This document shows, one piece after another, positions 36,081 through 45,288 of a stretch of DNA of 64,000 nt (position 1 is its first letter; every line of letters begins with the position of its first letter). Source of the stretch: Phyllobacterium zundukense (lineage in GTDB: Bacteria; Pseudomonadota; Alphaproteobacteria; Rhizobiales; Rhizobiaceae); the NCBI RefSeq assembly GCF_025452195.1, contig NZ_CP104970.1:496001-560000 (forward strand), written 5' to 3'. Position numbers and translations under genes: made by a program. A model generated the notes under the pieces. The model was given only the letters and a program-made list of their open reading frames with translations. It did not search any database and was not told where the DNA came from.

Positions 36081-36862
36081 ACCAGGGACGTCTCACGACT
36101 TTTGCGTTTAGTTTATACACGGCAGTTCTGCTGGTATTTCTTTTCGCTCCTATCGCCATCGTGGTCCTTTTTTCCTTCGACGCGAAAGGATTTGCGGCTT
36201 TCCCCTTCGAAGGTCCGACGACGGAATGGTATATGTCTGTAGCCCGCGACCCGATCATGCGTAAGGCTGCAATCAACAGTGTTTTCGTCGCGCTGGGCAC
36301 TACGATCTGCTGCATAATGATCGGCACTTCGGCAGCCTTCGCCATCGCAAGGTTCAGATTCCGTCGTGCATCGCTGTTCGCTGCTTTGATGGCCCTGCCA
36401 TTGCTCTTGCCGCACCTTCTGCTCGGGATCTCTTTGCTATCGTTCTTCACGAGCCTTGGCATCGGTCTTTCGGTATGGACCGCTATCATCGGCCACGTAC
36501 TGATCACTCTGCCATTCATGGTCTTCACACTTACCAGTCGAATTGCGAGCCTTGACCCGCAGATTCCCGAGGCAGCGGCGACACTCGGAGCGAACCCCGC
36601 ACAAGCATTTTACCGGGTCACGTTGCCTCTGATACGGAGTGCCATGGTGGGCGCGGCGCTTCTAGTTGTTGCGTGGTCGCTCGACGAGTTCAGCGTGTCG
36701 TTCTTCACGATTGGATCCGATAATACACTTCCGATCGTAATTTGGGGTCAGATGCGTGCCGGCGTCAGCCCAACGGTCAATGCGATTTCGACGCTTATGG
36801 TGCTCGTGACAGTGCTGCTGATCTATGTCGTGCATCGGCTCTCCGACATCCGCTTTCAGTGA
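36077..36862 (+). CDS. Polyamine-type ABC permease (PotC-like)
   Basis: 261-residue permease with six predicted helices. The EAA loop is PEAAATLGANPAQAFYRVTLP, and WSLDEFSVSFFTIG is a PotC mark. It is the last transporter gene, and a strong hairpin follows 19 bp downstream. The next gene in the operon direction was a Gfo/Idh oxidoreductase, now truncated. Confidence 0.92.
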   Translation: MNQGRLTTFAFSLYTAVLLVFLFAPIAIVVLFSFDAKGFAAFPFEGPTTEWYMSVARDPIMRKAAINSVFVALGTTICCIMIGTSAAFAIARFRFRRASLFAALMALPLLLPHLLLGISLLSFFTSLGIGLSVWTAIIGHVLITLPFMVFTLTSRIASLDPQIPEAAATLGANPAQAFYRVTLPLIRSAMVGAALLVVAWSLDEFSVSFFTIGSDNTLPIVIWGQMRAGVSPTVNAISTLMVLVTVLLIYVVHRLSDIRFQ

Positions 36863-36881
36863 AGCGGATGTCGCCTCCCAG

Positions 36882-36912
36882 GACAGCCCGAAAAGTTACT
36901 TTTCGGGCTGTC
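36882..36912 (+). terminator. Hairpin after the PotABCD-like operon
   Basis: GACAGCCCGAAAAG pairs perfectly with CTTTTCGGGCTGTC around TTA, a 14-bp stem. The stem has an internal T run but none follows it, so termination may be partial. Confidence 0.65.
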
Positions 36913-37039
36913 GACTGCTGGCAGTCGCCTTGTGCGACGAACGGATACTGTCCGTTTCAACTGACATTTCCAAAGCGAGAAGATTTCCAGACATTTTTCG
37001 TGGCGAGAGATCGAGCAAGCTAAGCAAGGAGGATTGCGC

Positions 37040-37240
37040 ATGCCGAATAATAGCTCAACGAATACCCGCGAGGGGCACCCTGTCCGGGTGGCGGTTGTTG
37101 GTCTTGGAGAGGTGGCAAAGGTCCACCTTGCCGCTTTCTCCCTTGTCCCCAAGGCTCGCTTGGAAGCAGTCTGCGATTCTCGGGCCGACGTGGTTCACCA
37201 AATGTCCAACCAGTTGGGTGTTCGCGGCTACGGCAGTCAC
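37040..37240 (+). pseudogene. Gfo/Idh/MocA oxidoreductase, N-terminal stub
   Basis: After a strong ribosome-binding site (aaggagg, 9 bp upstream), ATG 37040 starts a Rossmann domain (VRVAVVGLGEVAKVHLAAF, LEAVCDSRAD). Homology stops near RGYGS at about 37240 and the frame soon ends. The family usually has about 350 residues, so about 65 remain. The break marks the edge of the insertion-sequence debris that follows. It was probably the enzyme that acted on the solute imported by the upstream transporter. Confidence 0.8.
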
Positions 37241-37839
37241 CGGGCCCATGAACGGTATTCTGAGTGCCCGTGAGAAGAGGTGGCGCACCGCATTTGCGAT
37301 GGGTATCTCGAGCATGCCCTGGCGATGGGATTTGCCCTTCGCGATTAGGGATGTGATGAGTTGATCGCGGCGCAAGACAAGAGCGGGAAGTGGGCGAAGC
37401 GGGCTCGCTCGATTCGGGATAGAATCCGTGAAGGTGATCAGCGTTACCTACCGGACGGAGATACACTATCGTTTTTGAAGTTCGTTTTTCCAGAAGTCGG
37501 TGCCAATGTCGAAAGGTTCCTGTCCTCCAGGCTTGCGCGGTCAGAATCTCTAGTCATTCCGTCCCATCTCAGCCCTAGTATTTCTCGTGGTGGATCGCAG
37601 CCCTGAGGTTGTCGAGTTCAGCGCCGATAGACCAGGCACGGCGCAGCGCGCTCATCGGCTCCTTTATGTCGCCCAGGGCGCCGTTGTCTGAGCGGCTAGC
37701 CATATGAGGAGAGCATGAGGATTTGTGTGGCAGGTGCCGGAGTTGGGTGAATACGGTATAGGAGAGCGATGATTATCGCCGAGGCCCGCATTTTTGAAAC
37801 CAGCCCGCAAGAAACGACATTTCGCCAGCCGCAACGAGC
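37241..37839. other. Rearranged region without a recognised gene
   Basis: Short open frames are present (for example 37361-37606, TTG start, with the segment LPDGDTLSFLKFVFPE), but I do not recognise a family and no ribosome-binding site is visible. It lies between a truncated oxidoreductase and insertion-sequence relics, and is probably debris. Confidence 0.35.
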
Positions 37840-38271
37840 GGCGCACGTGACCTGAAGCTACGCAAGGGCAGCCGGGTTTTGTACGAATACGATCTCAACA
37901 TTCCCTGGGAGCATGAAGTCCGGCTGGAAGAATGCCGCTCGCCCAAACCCCGGACGCTCTATCCCTGTTGCCTCGGAAATTGTCCGCCGGAGGATTGCGG
38001 CGGGCCTGAAGCCTGGCTTCGGCAGCTGGACGATGCGCTCGGCTATGAGCTGGATGACGATTTCGCCATGGTGATCGAGTTCATCAAGGAGATCAGCGAC
38101 ACTCGGTCCTTTGCGGCTCTCAAGGACCCGGACCGCGCAGAGGAGTTGCGTGAGACGCTTTTCCGGATCGAGGATCGCAAAGCGCTATTGGGAAAGCCGT
38201 TCGAGCGGCGGAAGGTGAACGAGCGATTGCGACAGGACGAACATCTCACATTCATGTATCAGCAGGTGTGA
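37840..38271 (+). pseudogene. pRiA4b ORF-3-like protein, N-terminally truncated
   Basis: The frame reads RKGSRVLYEYDLNIPWEHEV and CPPEDCGGPEAWL, the hallmark of plasmid pRiA4b ORF-3-like proteins (also called IS1096 TnpR-like), whose role is unknown. About the first 40-60 residues and the start codon are absent. The C-terminus is complete or fused and overlaps the end of an IS1182 relic by 20 bp. These proteins are frequent on Agrobacterium and Rhizobium plasmids. Confidence 0.65.
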
Positions 38272-38960
38272 TCTGCTTTTCAGCGCCGCGACTGTTCGAC
38301 AGAAGCTCAGCAAGCTGGATGTTGTAGCCGACGGCAACCTTGGTCATGCGCGCCATGGCGCGGCTATCGGGATCGGTGAGCGATATCTGGTCTTCGCCGG
38401 TGCGATCCAGTTCATCGAGCAGCGACTTGTGTCGGTCGCGCTTTCCCTTGATCGCGGCGATCTTCTCAGCGAGGTTTTTGGCTCGCGGTCCGCCGCCGCC
38501 GGTATTCTCTTCCTGTGCATCGCCGTCATCGAGCCGCTTCATGTACTCGGTCAGTCGTTCGTCGGCCTCTCGAATAAACTTCATCAGGGCCGCTCTCGTG
38601 AAGTTGCGGTCCTTGTTGTTCACCGCCTTGATGCGGGTGCCGTCGACCGCCAGAAGCTCCCGGCCGAAGAGATCGAGCTGGCGGCACAGAATGACGAACT
38701 CCCGGAACACCTGCCGAAAGGCGGCATGGTTCACCCGGCGAAAGTTGGCGATCGTCTTGTGATCGGGCTTCCGTACGGGTAGAGCTTCAGCAGATCGGCC
38801 GGATCGTAACCCGGACGACCCGTTCTCTTTGGCTCCACGCGTATAAATCCAGACGCCTACAAATCCAGTCTATCGATGAAAGCTTCGATGAACCGAACCG
38901 GGTTGTCCGGGCCTACGTAATCGTCCACCACTTCAGGCAGTAGCAGCTTGCGACCGGTCT
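38252..38960 (-). pseudogene. IS1182-family transposase relic
   Basis: Minus-strand coding. The N-terminal part (about 38780-38950) reads LLLPEVVDDYVGPDNPVRFIEAF and RPGYDPADLLKLYPYG but has an in-frame stop and a deletion after YPYG. The middle (38252-38734) reads NHAAFRQVFREFVILCRQL and VDGTRIKAVNNKDRNFT, the IS1182/DUF4372-like DDE core with its first Asp. The C-terminal half is missing. No terminal repeats were found, so it is inactive. Confidence 0.75.
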
Positions 38961-39039
38961 ATTCCTGATAAATGTGCCATGGCAAAATATACCATGGCAT
39001 CATTCGATCGGGAATCCTTTGCTGGTAAAAGGGGCGCTC

Positions 39040-40196
39040 ATGGAAATAAATATTTCGGACTTTATGCGGGCATTCGTGCCGACACAGATTCATACCGCAG
39101 TGGCTCTTTGCTTTGCACATCACCATAGCGGCTGCGACTTCGATGAAGCGTTCCATATGTACCTTGCAGAGATCGCCTCCATAAAAACCCGTCTGGATTT
39201 CGACCTGGCAACGATGCGTCTGATGGCCTGCCTTCACAATGGGCATACCGCATTCGATGACGAATGGCTCTGGCAAACCCACGGTGAGCCTCTGGGGTTT
39301 TCCGTCCGCCAGCTTGCCGAGAGTTGGACCGTCGTTAAATCTGTTCACCCATCTGTGCCCGTAGGAGCAGAGATCGTAGCGCTCGGAGGCGTGCCGATGG
39401 CTGAATTCGCAGAATCAAAATTGCCATTCCTCGCAGCGTCCAGCGTTCGGGCTGCGCGGACAATTTTGTTTCGCCGCCCCTTCCTTTTTCCATCAACTTC
39501 TCGCTTCGGCTGGCCGATGGAAAATATGTCCAAGTGCGGAGAGGCGAATACGCCCTGCCAAGACCTCCAACCGCGCCGGCGCTTGAACGTTTTTCCTCGC
39601 CCGTTTCAATCTTGCGCATTCCAAGCTTCGATGCGGACGCTTTCGAGGATGCCGCCATCGGTTTTGTAGATCAATTGCAGGAAGACAAGGTCCTGATCCT
39701 TGATCTCCGTGGAAATGGCGGTGGGAACACGCCCCTCCGACTTCTCACCAAATTAGTGGACCGGCCTTATCGAACATGGGCTGCGACAACACCCAGGCAC
39801 ACTGGGCTGAACATCGCAAAAGGATATGCACACGAGGATCTGGCAATTCCCTCCGAGACGCGGGACGCGGCGACGGGCCACTTCGGTGGCCGTCTCATCA
39901 TTCTGGTAGATCGGGAGACCGCGTCTGCCGCGGAAGACTTCCTGATGCCCTTCAAAGATAATGGGCGAGCGACTATCGCCGGAGAAACGACAGCGGGGTC
40001 CAGCGGCCAGCCGTTCTACAAAGATCTCGGTTATGGCATGCGGCTCTGGGTTTCCGCCAAACGGCAGACCTTCCCCAACGGAAATCAGTTCGAAGGCATC
40101 GGGATCACCCCTGACATCGCGTTCGAAATGAAAAGGGATCATGTGACCAGCGAAAATGACGCACTTCTGGCGCTGGCTATGACGCTTGCAGATTAA
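39040..40196 (+). pseudogene. S41-family peptidase, single-base frameshift
   Basis: C-terminal-processing-protease-like (tail-specific) hydrolase, about 385 codons in two frames. The N-terminal part (ATG 39040, agggg upstream) gives a helical domain and PVGAEIVALGGVPM. A shift in the T run ctttttcc near 39483-39488 moves the frame. The rest (NFSLRLADGKYVQVRRGEYAL onward, to 40196) has LDLRGNGGGNTPL and ETASAAEDF, with the catalytic Ser of S41 enzymes. There is no obvious signal peptide or PDZ domain. A homopolymer shift could be a sequencing error, so the gene may be intact in the cell. Confidence 0.75.
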
Positions 40197-40245
40197 TCAC
40201 TGACTTTTGACACGGTCTGCCCGAAACATGCGACAGATTGCGCCG

Positions 40246-40944
40246 TCATTGGTCTCTTTTGCTTTTGACAAAGTTTGGAAACTTCCTCGGCTCGCTCTCG
40301 TCCGCCATATTGTCGCGATACCAACTCGGCTCGTCGAGCGCTCCGCGCCAGCTATAGATGGCGAACATTGGGCGAGACGATGTCCGTATTGCGGGGCTGA
40401 CGTTGCTACCGTGAAGGACGATGTCGCCCTGGCGCTTGGCGATGAAATCCGAAGTTGCGCCCGTTTGAAATTCTGCCTCTCCGGCAACGACAATGTAGAA
40501 TTCTTCCGCAGCATGCGCATGCGCCGGGTAGTGCGTGTCTGGGCCAAGAATGAAGAGGCCCAGAATGATGCTATCACTTCGGAAGCGACCTGTGGGGCCG
40601 ATGCACTCGCCTGTTGCGAAGCGTGAAACAAACGACTTTGACCAATGCGCTTCCTCATAGAATTCCGACCACCAGGCGTAAGGAAAAGCGCCGAGCGCAG
40701 CATCGAAAAGCTCAGGACAACGGACGATGTTTTCATCGAAAAGCACAGGTGCGTAGCGAAGCCCTCTGACAGATTGCGATCGGCTTTGAGACAAAAGGGC
40801 AGGCCGTATGGATTCGGCATGAAAGTCCTCGGCGAAACCGACGACAAGATCACGCTGGCTCGGTTCGACCAGCGTGGCTTCAATCTTCCGGAGATACGCC
40901 TCCGTTTCCTCCAAGAGGCGATAGATCGTCGTTTCCCTATTCAT
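40246..40944 (-). CDS. DMSP-lyase-like cupin (DddL/DddQ family)
   Basis: 232-residue protein of the dimethylsulfoniopropionate lyase cupin family. The first cupin motif is HYPAHAHAAEEFYIVVAGEAEF with the two metal-binding His and Glu/Tyr of the family (motif pieces PAHAH and EEFY). The second motif keeps LHGS and AIRT, but the His that normally precedes A-x-R-T is replaced by Pro (VSPAIRT). If that His is a metal ligand, as in DddQ, activity could be altered. ATG 40944 is preferred to a TTG 30 bp upstream, although neither has a strong ribosome-binding site. It is convergent with the S41 relic. DMSP cleavage cannot be claimed from sequence. Confidence 0.75.
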   Translation of the reverse strand: MNRETTIYRLLEETEAYLRKIEATLVEPSQRDLVVGFAEDFHAESIRPALLSQSRSQSVRGLRYAPVLFDENIVRCPELFDAALGAFPYAWWSEFYEEAHWSKSFVSRFATGECIGPTGRFRSDSIILGLFILGPDTHYPAHAHAAEEFYIVVAGEAEFQTGATSDFIAKRQGDIVLHGSNVSPAIRTSSRPMFAIYSWRGALDEPSWYRDNMADESEPRKFPNFVKSKRDQ

Positions 40945-41566
40945 GCGAAGTAAATTCCCGACGTTAATTTCCAAACAGCCTAGTGAGACGACAGGAATAC
41001 GCCAGTTCTAAAACCTGAAGCATAGGATCAATGGTTCTGGATGTGCCAGCCTGTCTGGTGTGACGGGAGTATGGCTTCGATGGCCACCCCGCATCCGGAA
41101 CGCAACTTTGCGAGGCGTCAAGTGAGATGGATGGATGCCGGGGTCCGGCCGGTAAAGAATAAAAACACCAAGGGGAGGCTGCATGCTCGATGATTTCCGT
41201 CGCGACGCCCTCACTTCCTGCGCCAACGACGAATTGCGCCCAGGCCATGCAAGTATCTACGAAGATGCAGGAGCTGGCTGTCAAGGATCTGCAAAAAGCT
41301 GGGGAAATCAGACAGTGACAGCGGCGGCTCAGGCCGTTGGGTCGTCAAACCTGGATGAAGCCTGTTTCTGAGGCAGAAGTAGAGGAGCATGACGAGCTCA
41401 ATCTTGAACGAAGGCTACTATGTAGAGCATACCGGCGGACTGAACGACCAAAGAATTGATTGCCGCCCATCTTCACCGTGATACTCGAATGCCCGCTCTC
41501 AGCGTTATGTTCGTGTTGTTTGAGCACTCATACGACCCGTATCACAGCGATCTTCTGAGGACTTGA
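40945..41566. other. Region without a recognised gene
   Basis: A plus-strand open frame of 62 codons (41183-41371) has no family signature. In another frame 41241-41316 reads MQELAVKDLQKAGEIRQ before a stop, possibly the tail of a lost gene. Nothing else is supported. Confidence 0.3.
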
Positions 41567-41598
41567 ATGTCAGAAAAATATGGCCTATTTTCTGACAT
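41567..41598. promoter_or_regulatory. Inverted-repeat operator abutting abiEi
   Basis: ATGTCAGAAAA (41567-41577) and TTTTCTGACAT (41588-41598) form a perfect 11-bp inverted repeat with a 10-bp spacer. The repeat ends directly before the ATG at 41599. AbiEi-type antitoxins repress their own operon by binding inverted repeats, so this is a strong operator candidate. Confidence 0.7.
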
Positions 41599-42228
41599 AT
41601 GAAAACCGTTGCGACATCAGTTCCAGGCCGGATCATGAAGCGCGCCCGTGCCGGCGGGCGTGGCGGCGTCTTCACGCCCAGTGACTTCCTGGACGTGGCC
41701 ACACGGTCGACGGTCGACCAAGCCCTTTCCCGGTTGGCCAAGAATGGAAAGCTGCGCCGCCTGGCGCGAGGCCTGTACGACTTCCCGAAGGTTCATCCGC
41801 AACTTGGTCCGCTTTCGCCGACCCCCGACGATGTCGCGCAAGCGTTGGCGCGGGAGACCGGATCTCAGGTGCAAATCGCCGGCGCGCGCGCGGCGAACGC
41901 CCTTGGCCTGTCAACGCAGGTGCCGGCGAAGAGCACCTATCTGACAGACGGCCCGTCGCGCCGCGTCGTACTGGGCAAGCGCGTCGTCGATCTGCGTCAC
42001 GCCTCGCCAAAGCATCTGATCGCTCCGGGAAGTGCTGCCGGCACAGTCGTCCAGGCCCTTCGTCACGTGGGGGCGGTACGTGCCGCCGACGTTGCGCGGA
42101 TCGCGTCGCGTCGGTTGTCGACCAGCGACAAGAAGACGCTCGCATCCAATGCGATCCAGGCTCCCGCGTGGATGCGGCCGACGCTGGTCTCGATCGCCAG
42201 CGCAGCATCGGATGAGATCGATGGATAA
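41599..42228 (+). CDS. Type IV toxin-antitoxin AbiEi-like antitoxin (DUF6088)
   Basis: 209-residue protein with an N-terminal winged helix (RAGGRGGVFTPSDFLDVATRSTVDQALSRL, seen in short pieces as GGVFTPSDF and TVDQALSRLAKNGKLRRLARGLYDFP) and a C-terminal domain with RVVDLRHASPKHL. Its role would be to repress its own operon and neutralise the AbiEii nucleotidyltransferase toxin. The toxin frame overlaps it by 8 bp but is truncated. The ATG directly follows an 11-bp inverted repeat, leaving no room for a leader with a ribosome-binding site, so a leaderless message or a later start is possible. Confidence 0.8.
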   Translation: MKTVATSVPGRIMKRARAGGRGGVFTPSDFLDVATRSTVDQALSRLAKNGKLRRLARGLYDFPKVHPQLGPLSPTPDDVAQALARETGSQVQIAGARAANALGLSTQVPAKSTYLTDGPSRRVVLGKRVVDLRHASPKHLIAPGSAAGTVVQALRHVGAVRAADVARIASRRLSTSDKKTLASNAIQAPAWMRPTLVSIASAASDEIDG

Positions 42229-42313
42229 GCTCGCTCTTCTTCCATCTGACGATCAAGCGGCTCTCTTTGGCGAGACGGGTGCTGGCCGAGGCGTTGCCAA
42301 TACGAGGGTATAG
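42221..42313 (+). pseudogene. AbiEii-like toxin, N-terminal stub
   Basis: Thirty codons beginning MDKLALLPSDDQAALFGETG match the start of AbiEii/AbiGii nucleotidyltransferase toxins, which normally run about 280-330 residues and continue VEKDFWV. Here the frame reaches a stop after NTRV, before the catalytic domain. It overlaps the antitoxin by 8 bp as in intact systems. The IS1595-family element sits 23 bp downstream, but the stop precedes it, so the truncation may have another cause. Confidence 0.7.
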
Positions 42314-42336
42314 CGTCAAGAGTACGCCAAACAACG

Positions 42337-42360
42337 GGGCCTTTATCAACCAAAGGCAGC
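42337..42360 (+). repeat. IS1595-family left inverted repeat
   Basis: Starts GGGCCTTTATCAACC and ends AAAGGCAGC; identical over 24 bp to the reverse complement of 43505-43528. Confidence 0.9.
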
Positions 42361-42421
42361 ATTATCCTTGTAACCATTTGATTCTTATGCGATTCTTAGG
42401 TTGATCCTTCAGGAGATGAAA

Positions 42422-43519
42422 ATGGCTGAACCGATACTCGACGTGCTATCCGGCATCCGGACGGTTGATGAAATGGTTGCAACCTTCCATGATGAGAAAC
42501 ATTGCCGCAGATTGCTGGAAAGCATGGTGTGGCCGGAAGGCAGAATTTGCCCTTCCTGTGGCTATCGACACTCGATAGCCATTGCCGGGCGGAACACGAG
42601 TAAACGGCGGGCTCGTCCAGGTCTCTATCAATGTTCCAATGGCGAATGCCGCTTCCAGTTCACCGTGACGACACACACGCCATTGCACGCAACAAAACTG
42701 CCCTTGCGTGTCTGGCTGAAGGCCATGTGGCTGATGCTCCAGTCGGACAAGGGTCTGTCCTCGGTACGGCTGGCCGAAATCGTCGGGGTAAGCCAGCCGA
42801 CGGCCTGGCGTATGGGACATGCGTTGCGTCTCATGGTGGCGCGGGAGAATATGCTCGATGGCACAGTAGAGATCGACCATTTCTATCTCGGCGGCCGAGC
42901 GAGGAAGCAGCGGGACGAACCTCCTCCGGGACGGGGACGGAAAGGTCAGGCAAACACGGAGAAAACCCCGATTATAGCGATGGTACAACGACCCTCTGAT
43001 ATAGTCCCCGGCACTCTGGCCGGCGATGCGCGGGCCGCGGTTGTGACAGGTCTTTCCTTGCGTGCGGCCGAGCGTGCTATTGAAACGCAGATTGAACCGG
43101 ACGCGCATTTGATGAGCGACGAGGCAAAGGCATTCATGGCCATCGGTGAAAGTTTTGCCGGACATGAAACCGTGAATCATTCCAGCGGTGAATATGCCCG
43201 TGGGAATGTCCACGTCAATTCGACCGAGGGGTTCAACTCCCGCGTCAGGCGGACCATCGCCGGTGTTTTTCATCACATCAGTCCACAACATGCGGATCTG
43301 TATTTCCATGAGATCGGCTTTCGCTGGTCCCAGCGTGTTGTAACCGGAAGTGTGGTCCGGAAAACTCGGCACGGCCGGGAAACCATGCGAACTCTCTGGT
43401 CACGGGTGCCACCCGCGCTGCAACTTCTGAACGTTTTTCGCGCGGCCACGGGACGTCAGATGCGCAGAAGCCCGGACGGCGGGCTCATTATCAAATCAAC
43501 TGTAGCTGCCTTTGGTTGA
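42422..43519 (+). CDS. IS1595-family (ISXO2-like) transposase
   Basis: 365-residue transposase. The N-terminal zinc ribbon has CPSCGY and a second cysteine pair in YQCSNGECRF. The helix-turn-helix LSSVRLAEIVGVSQPTAWRM follows, then the DDE domain with DHFYLGGR, LMSDEAKAF and NSTEGFNSRVRR. ATG 42422 follows aggag at 6 bp; ATG 42416 is too close to it. The gene reads through into the right inverted repeat, where it stops. Confidence 0.93.
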   Translation: MAEPILDVLSGIRTVDEMVATFHDEKHCRRLLESMVWPEGRICPSCGYRHSIAIAGRNTSKRRARPGLYQCSNGECRFQFTVTTHTPLHATKLPLRVWLKAMWLMLQSDKGLSSVRLAEIVGVSQPTAWRMGHALRLMVARENMLDGTVEIDHFYLGGRARKQRDEPPPGRGRKGQANTEKTPIIAMVQRPSDIVPGTLAGDARAAVVTGLSLRAAERAIETQIEPDAHLMSDEAKAFMAIGESFAGHETVNHSSGEYARGNVHVNSTEGFNSRVRRTIAGVFHHISPQHADLYFHEIGFRWSQRVVTGSVVRKTRHGRETMRTLWSRVPPALQLLNVFRAATGRQMRRSPDGGLIIKSTVAAFG

Positions 43520-43528
43520 TAAAGGCCC
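43505..43528 (-). repeat. IS1595-family right inverted repeat
   Basis: The reverse complement of the left end; the transposase stop codon (43517-43519) lies inside it. Confidence 0.9.
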
Positions 43529-43656
43529 ACAACGCGGAGGGAGAACAAACGGTGATTTTATCGGGCGCTCGTTGTAAAGAGAAGGGCTACCCTAGCAGAA
43601 TTACTGAAGCGTGGTCCGAATGGGCAGCCTCCTGATAGCGTATCAGCCGTATCGTT

Positions 43657-43692
43657 AAAACGCCGCGCTTCCAAACGGGAGCGCGGCGTTTT
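43657..43692. terminator. Bidirectional-looking terminator hairpin
   Basis: AAAACGCCGCGCT pairs with AGCGCGGCGTTTT around a 10-nt loop. The A tract before and T tract after the GC-rich stem make it look like a rho-independent terminator usable in both directions. The surrounding 43529-43730 holds no gene. Confidence 0.8.
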
Positions 43693-43734
43693 GAAACTTT
43701 GAACCTAAATAAGATCCCGAAAGGCGATCCCATC

Positions 43735-45183
43735 ATTCGGTTCTGCCCTACTTCAGCGGCTCGAGTGCCGACAACTTCAGCCGCCGAAGGGTGATGTTTG
43801 CAGGGCATTGCCTGATAGCATTGGCATCAACGACGCTGATGATTTCCGTGGGTCTGGGATTTGTCAGTCCCTGGCTAATTCTCGCATTAGGCTTCTTGGC
43901 CGGCTGCGGTTTCGCCTTGAATGATCCGGCCTGGCACGCTTCCGTTGGCGACCTCCTTGACAAGCGCGACATTCCGGCTGCGGTAACGCTTATGTCTGTC
44001 GGATATAACGTTGTGCGCAGCGTTGGTCCGGCTTTGGGGGGCGTGATCCTGGCCTTCTTTGGTCCTCTGGCCGCTTTCGCCTTAGCCGCGCTGAGTAATC
44101 TCGCGCCTCTGAGTCGCAATATGGCGCACCAAATGGCAAGTTCGCTCTTCTCCTCTCCCTCGTGAGACAATGACGACAGCTATTCACGACGGGGTGCGCT
44201 TCACGGTGATTTCCTTGGAGATCAGGGCGGCGATCTTCCGTGCAGCATTTTTTGGATTGGCAAGCATCTCCATCCTCGCGCTGCTGCCTCTGGTCGTCCG
44301 AGATCAGTTGAAAAGCGGGCCCATCGTCTACGGCATTCTATTGGCCGGGTTCGGCATGGGTGCTTTCATCGCGGGCATGAGCAACGGCTTCCTTAGGCGG
44401 ATCATATCTCAACATAGGCTGTGCGTGCTCGCCTCCGTAGCTTGTGCTGCATGTTGCCTTTCCTTGGCCCTTACATCGTCGGTCGCTGTGGCTGCGATTT
44501 CGCTGGCACTCGGCGGCGCGGGTTGGCTTATCACCTGGACGGGCATTGACGTGTCGGTGCAGCTGGCAAGCCCAAGGTGGGTTGTCGGCCGTACGCTCTC
44601 GATCTACTACGCCTTGAGTGCTGGCGGTATGGCTGCCGGCAGCTGGATCTGGGGTGCTGTCGCCCAGAACTACTCCTTGGCCTGGGCTTTGGAGGGCGCC
44701 GCAGGGACTTTGTTGCTGGTTGCAGCAGCCGGAATACTGTTGCCGACACGTCCTTGGAAAGAAGCGGATCAAGAAAGCGCGGATTTTCACCCTCCGGAGC
44801 TGGCGCTCGATCTGACGTCCAGAAGTGGCCCCATCGTTGCCCGAGTGGAGTATTCCATATCCGAGGAGAATATCGACGCCTTCCTGGATTGCATGCGCGC
44901 AAGGCGGCACGTTCAGAGCCGCGCCGGTGCTAGAAACTGGACGCTCCAGCGCAACCTCCAAACGCCTTCATTTTGGACCGAGACATTCCGCACGCCAACC
45001 TGGATGGCCTTTCTTCGACTGAATCATCGGCTCACGGCAGCGGATAACGAACTAGGCCAGCATCTTCTCGCGCTGCATGATGGAGAGCATTCTCCGCATA
45101 CAACGCTTTCGATTGAGCGGACGACCGAAGCAGCCCGTGACCGTGCGCAACCAGTTACACTCGTTTCACGTCTTCCGAGGTGA
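43735..45183 (+). pseudogene. MFS transporter, copy B, 5'-truncated and frameshifted
   Basis: Second copy of the EntS/MFS_3-type transporter. Homology begins abruptly near 43735 (VLPYFSGSSADNFSRRRVM), so the first 70 or so residues with the start codon are missing. A one-base loss near 44112 moves LAPLS out of frame with its continuation VAIWRTKWQVRSSPLPRETM, and an early stop follows at 44165. The remaining frame (44170-45183, 337 codons) is complete to the C-terminus, including LASPRWVVGRTLSIYYAL and WTETFRTPTW. Unlike copy A it keeps the central helices, so each copy is broken differently. Confidence 0.85.
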
Positions 45184-45288
45184 CGTTGCGATGAAACTAT
45201 CAGCCAATGAACTAGTGTGCATACCGTGGGCTTCGGTGCCAGGAAAACTGGCGGACGCTGGGCACACAGTCCTCGCGCAGGCACCGCC

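Larger units (their letters stand above)
42337..43528. mobile_element. IS1595-family insertion sequence, apparently intact
   Basis: A 1192-bp element with perfect 24-bp terminal inverted repeats (42337-42360 and 43505-43528, beginning GGGCCTTTATCAACC), one full transposase gene and flanking 6-bp direct repeats ACAACG (42331-42336 and 43529-43534). Intact ends and gene suggest recent transposition. The family usually makes 8-bp duplications, so the 6-bp repeat is slightly unusual. Confidence 0.9.

Noticed and set aside
42446..43372. A 308-codon minus-strand open frame inside the IS1595-family element
   Set aside because: It is antisense to the transposase gene, whose zinc-ribbon and DDE motifs are clear.
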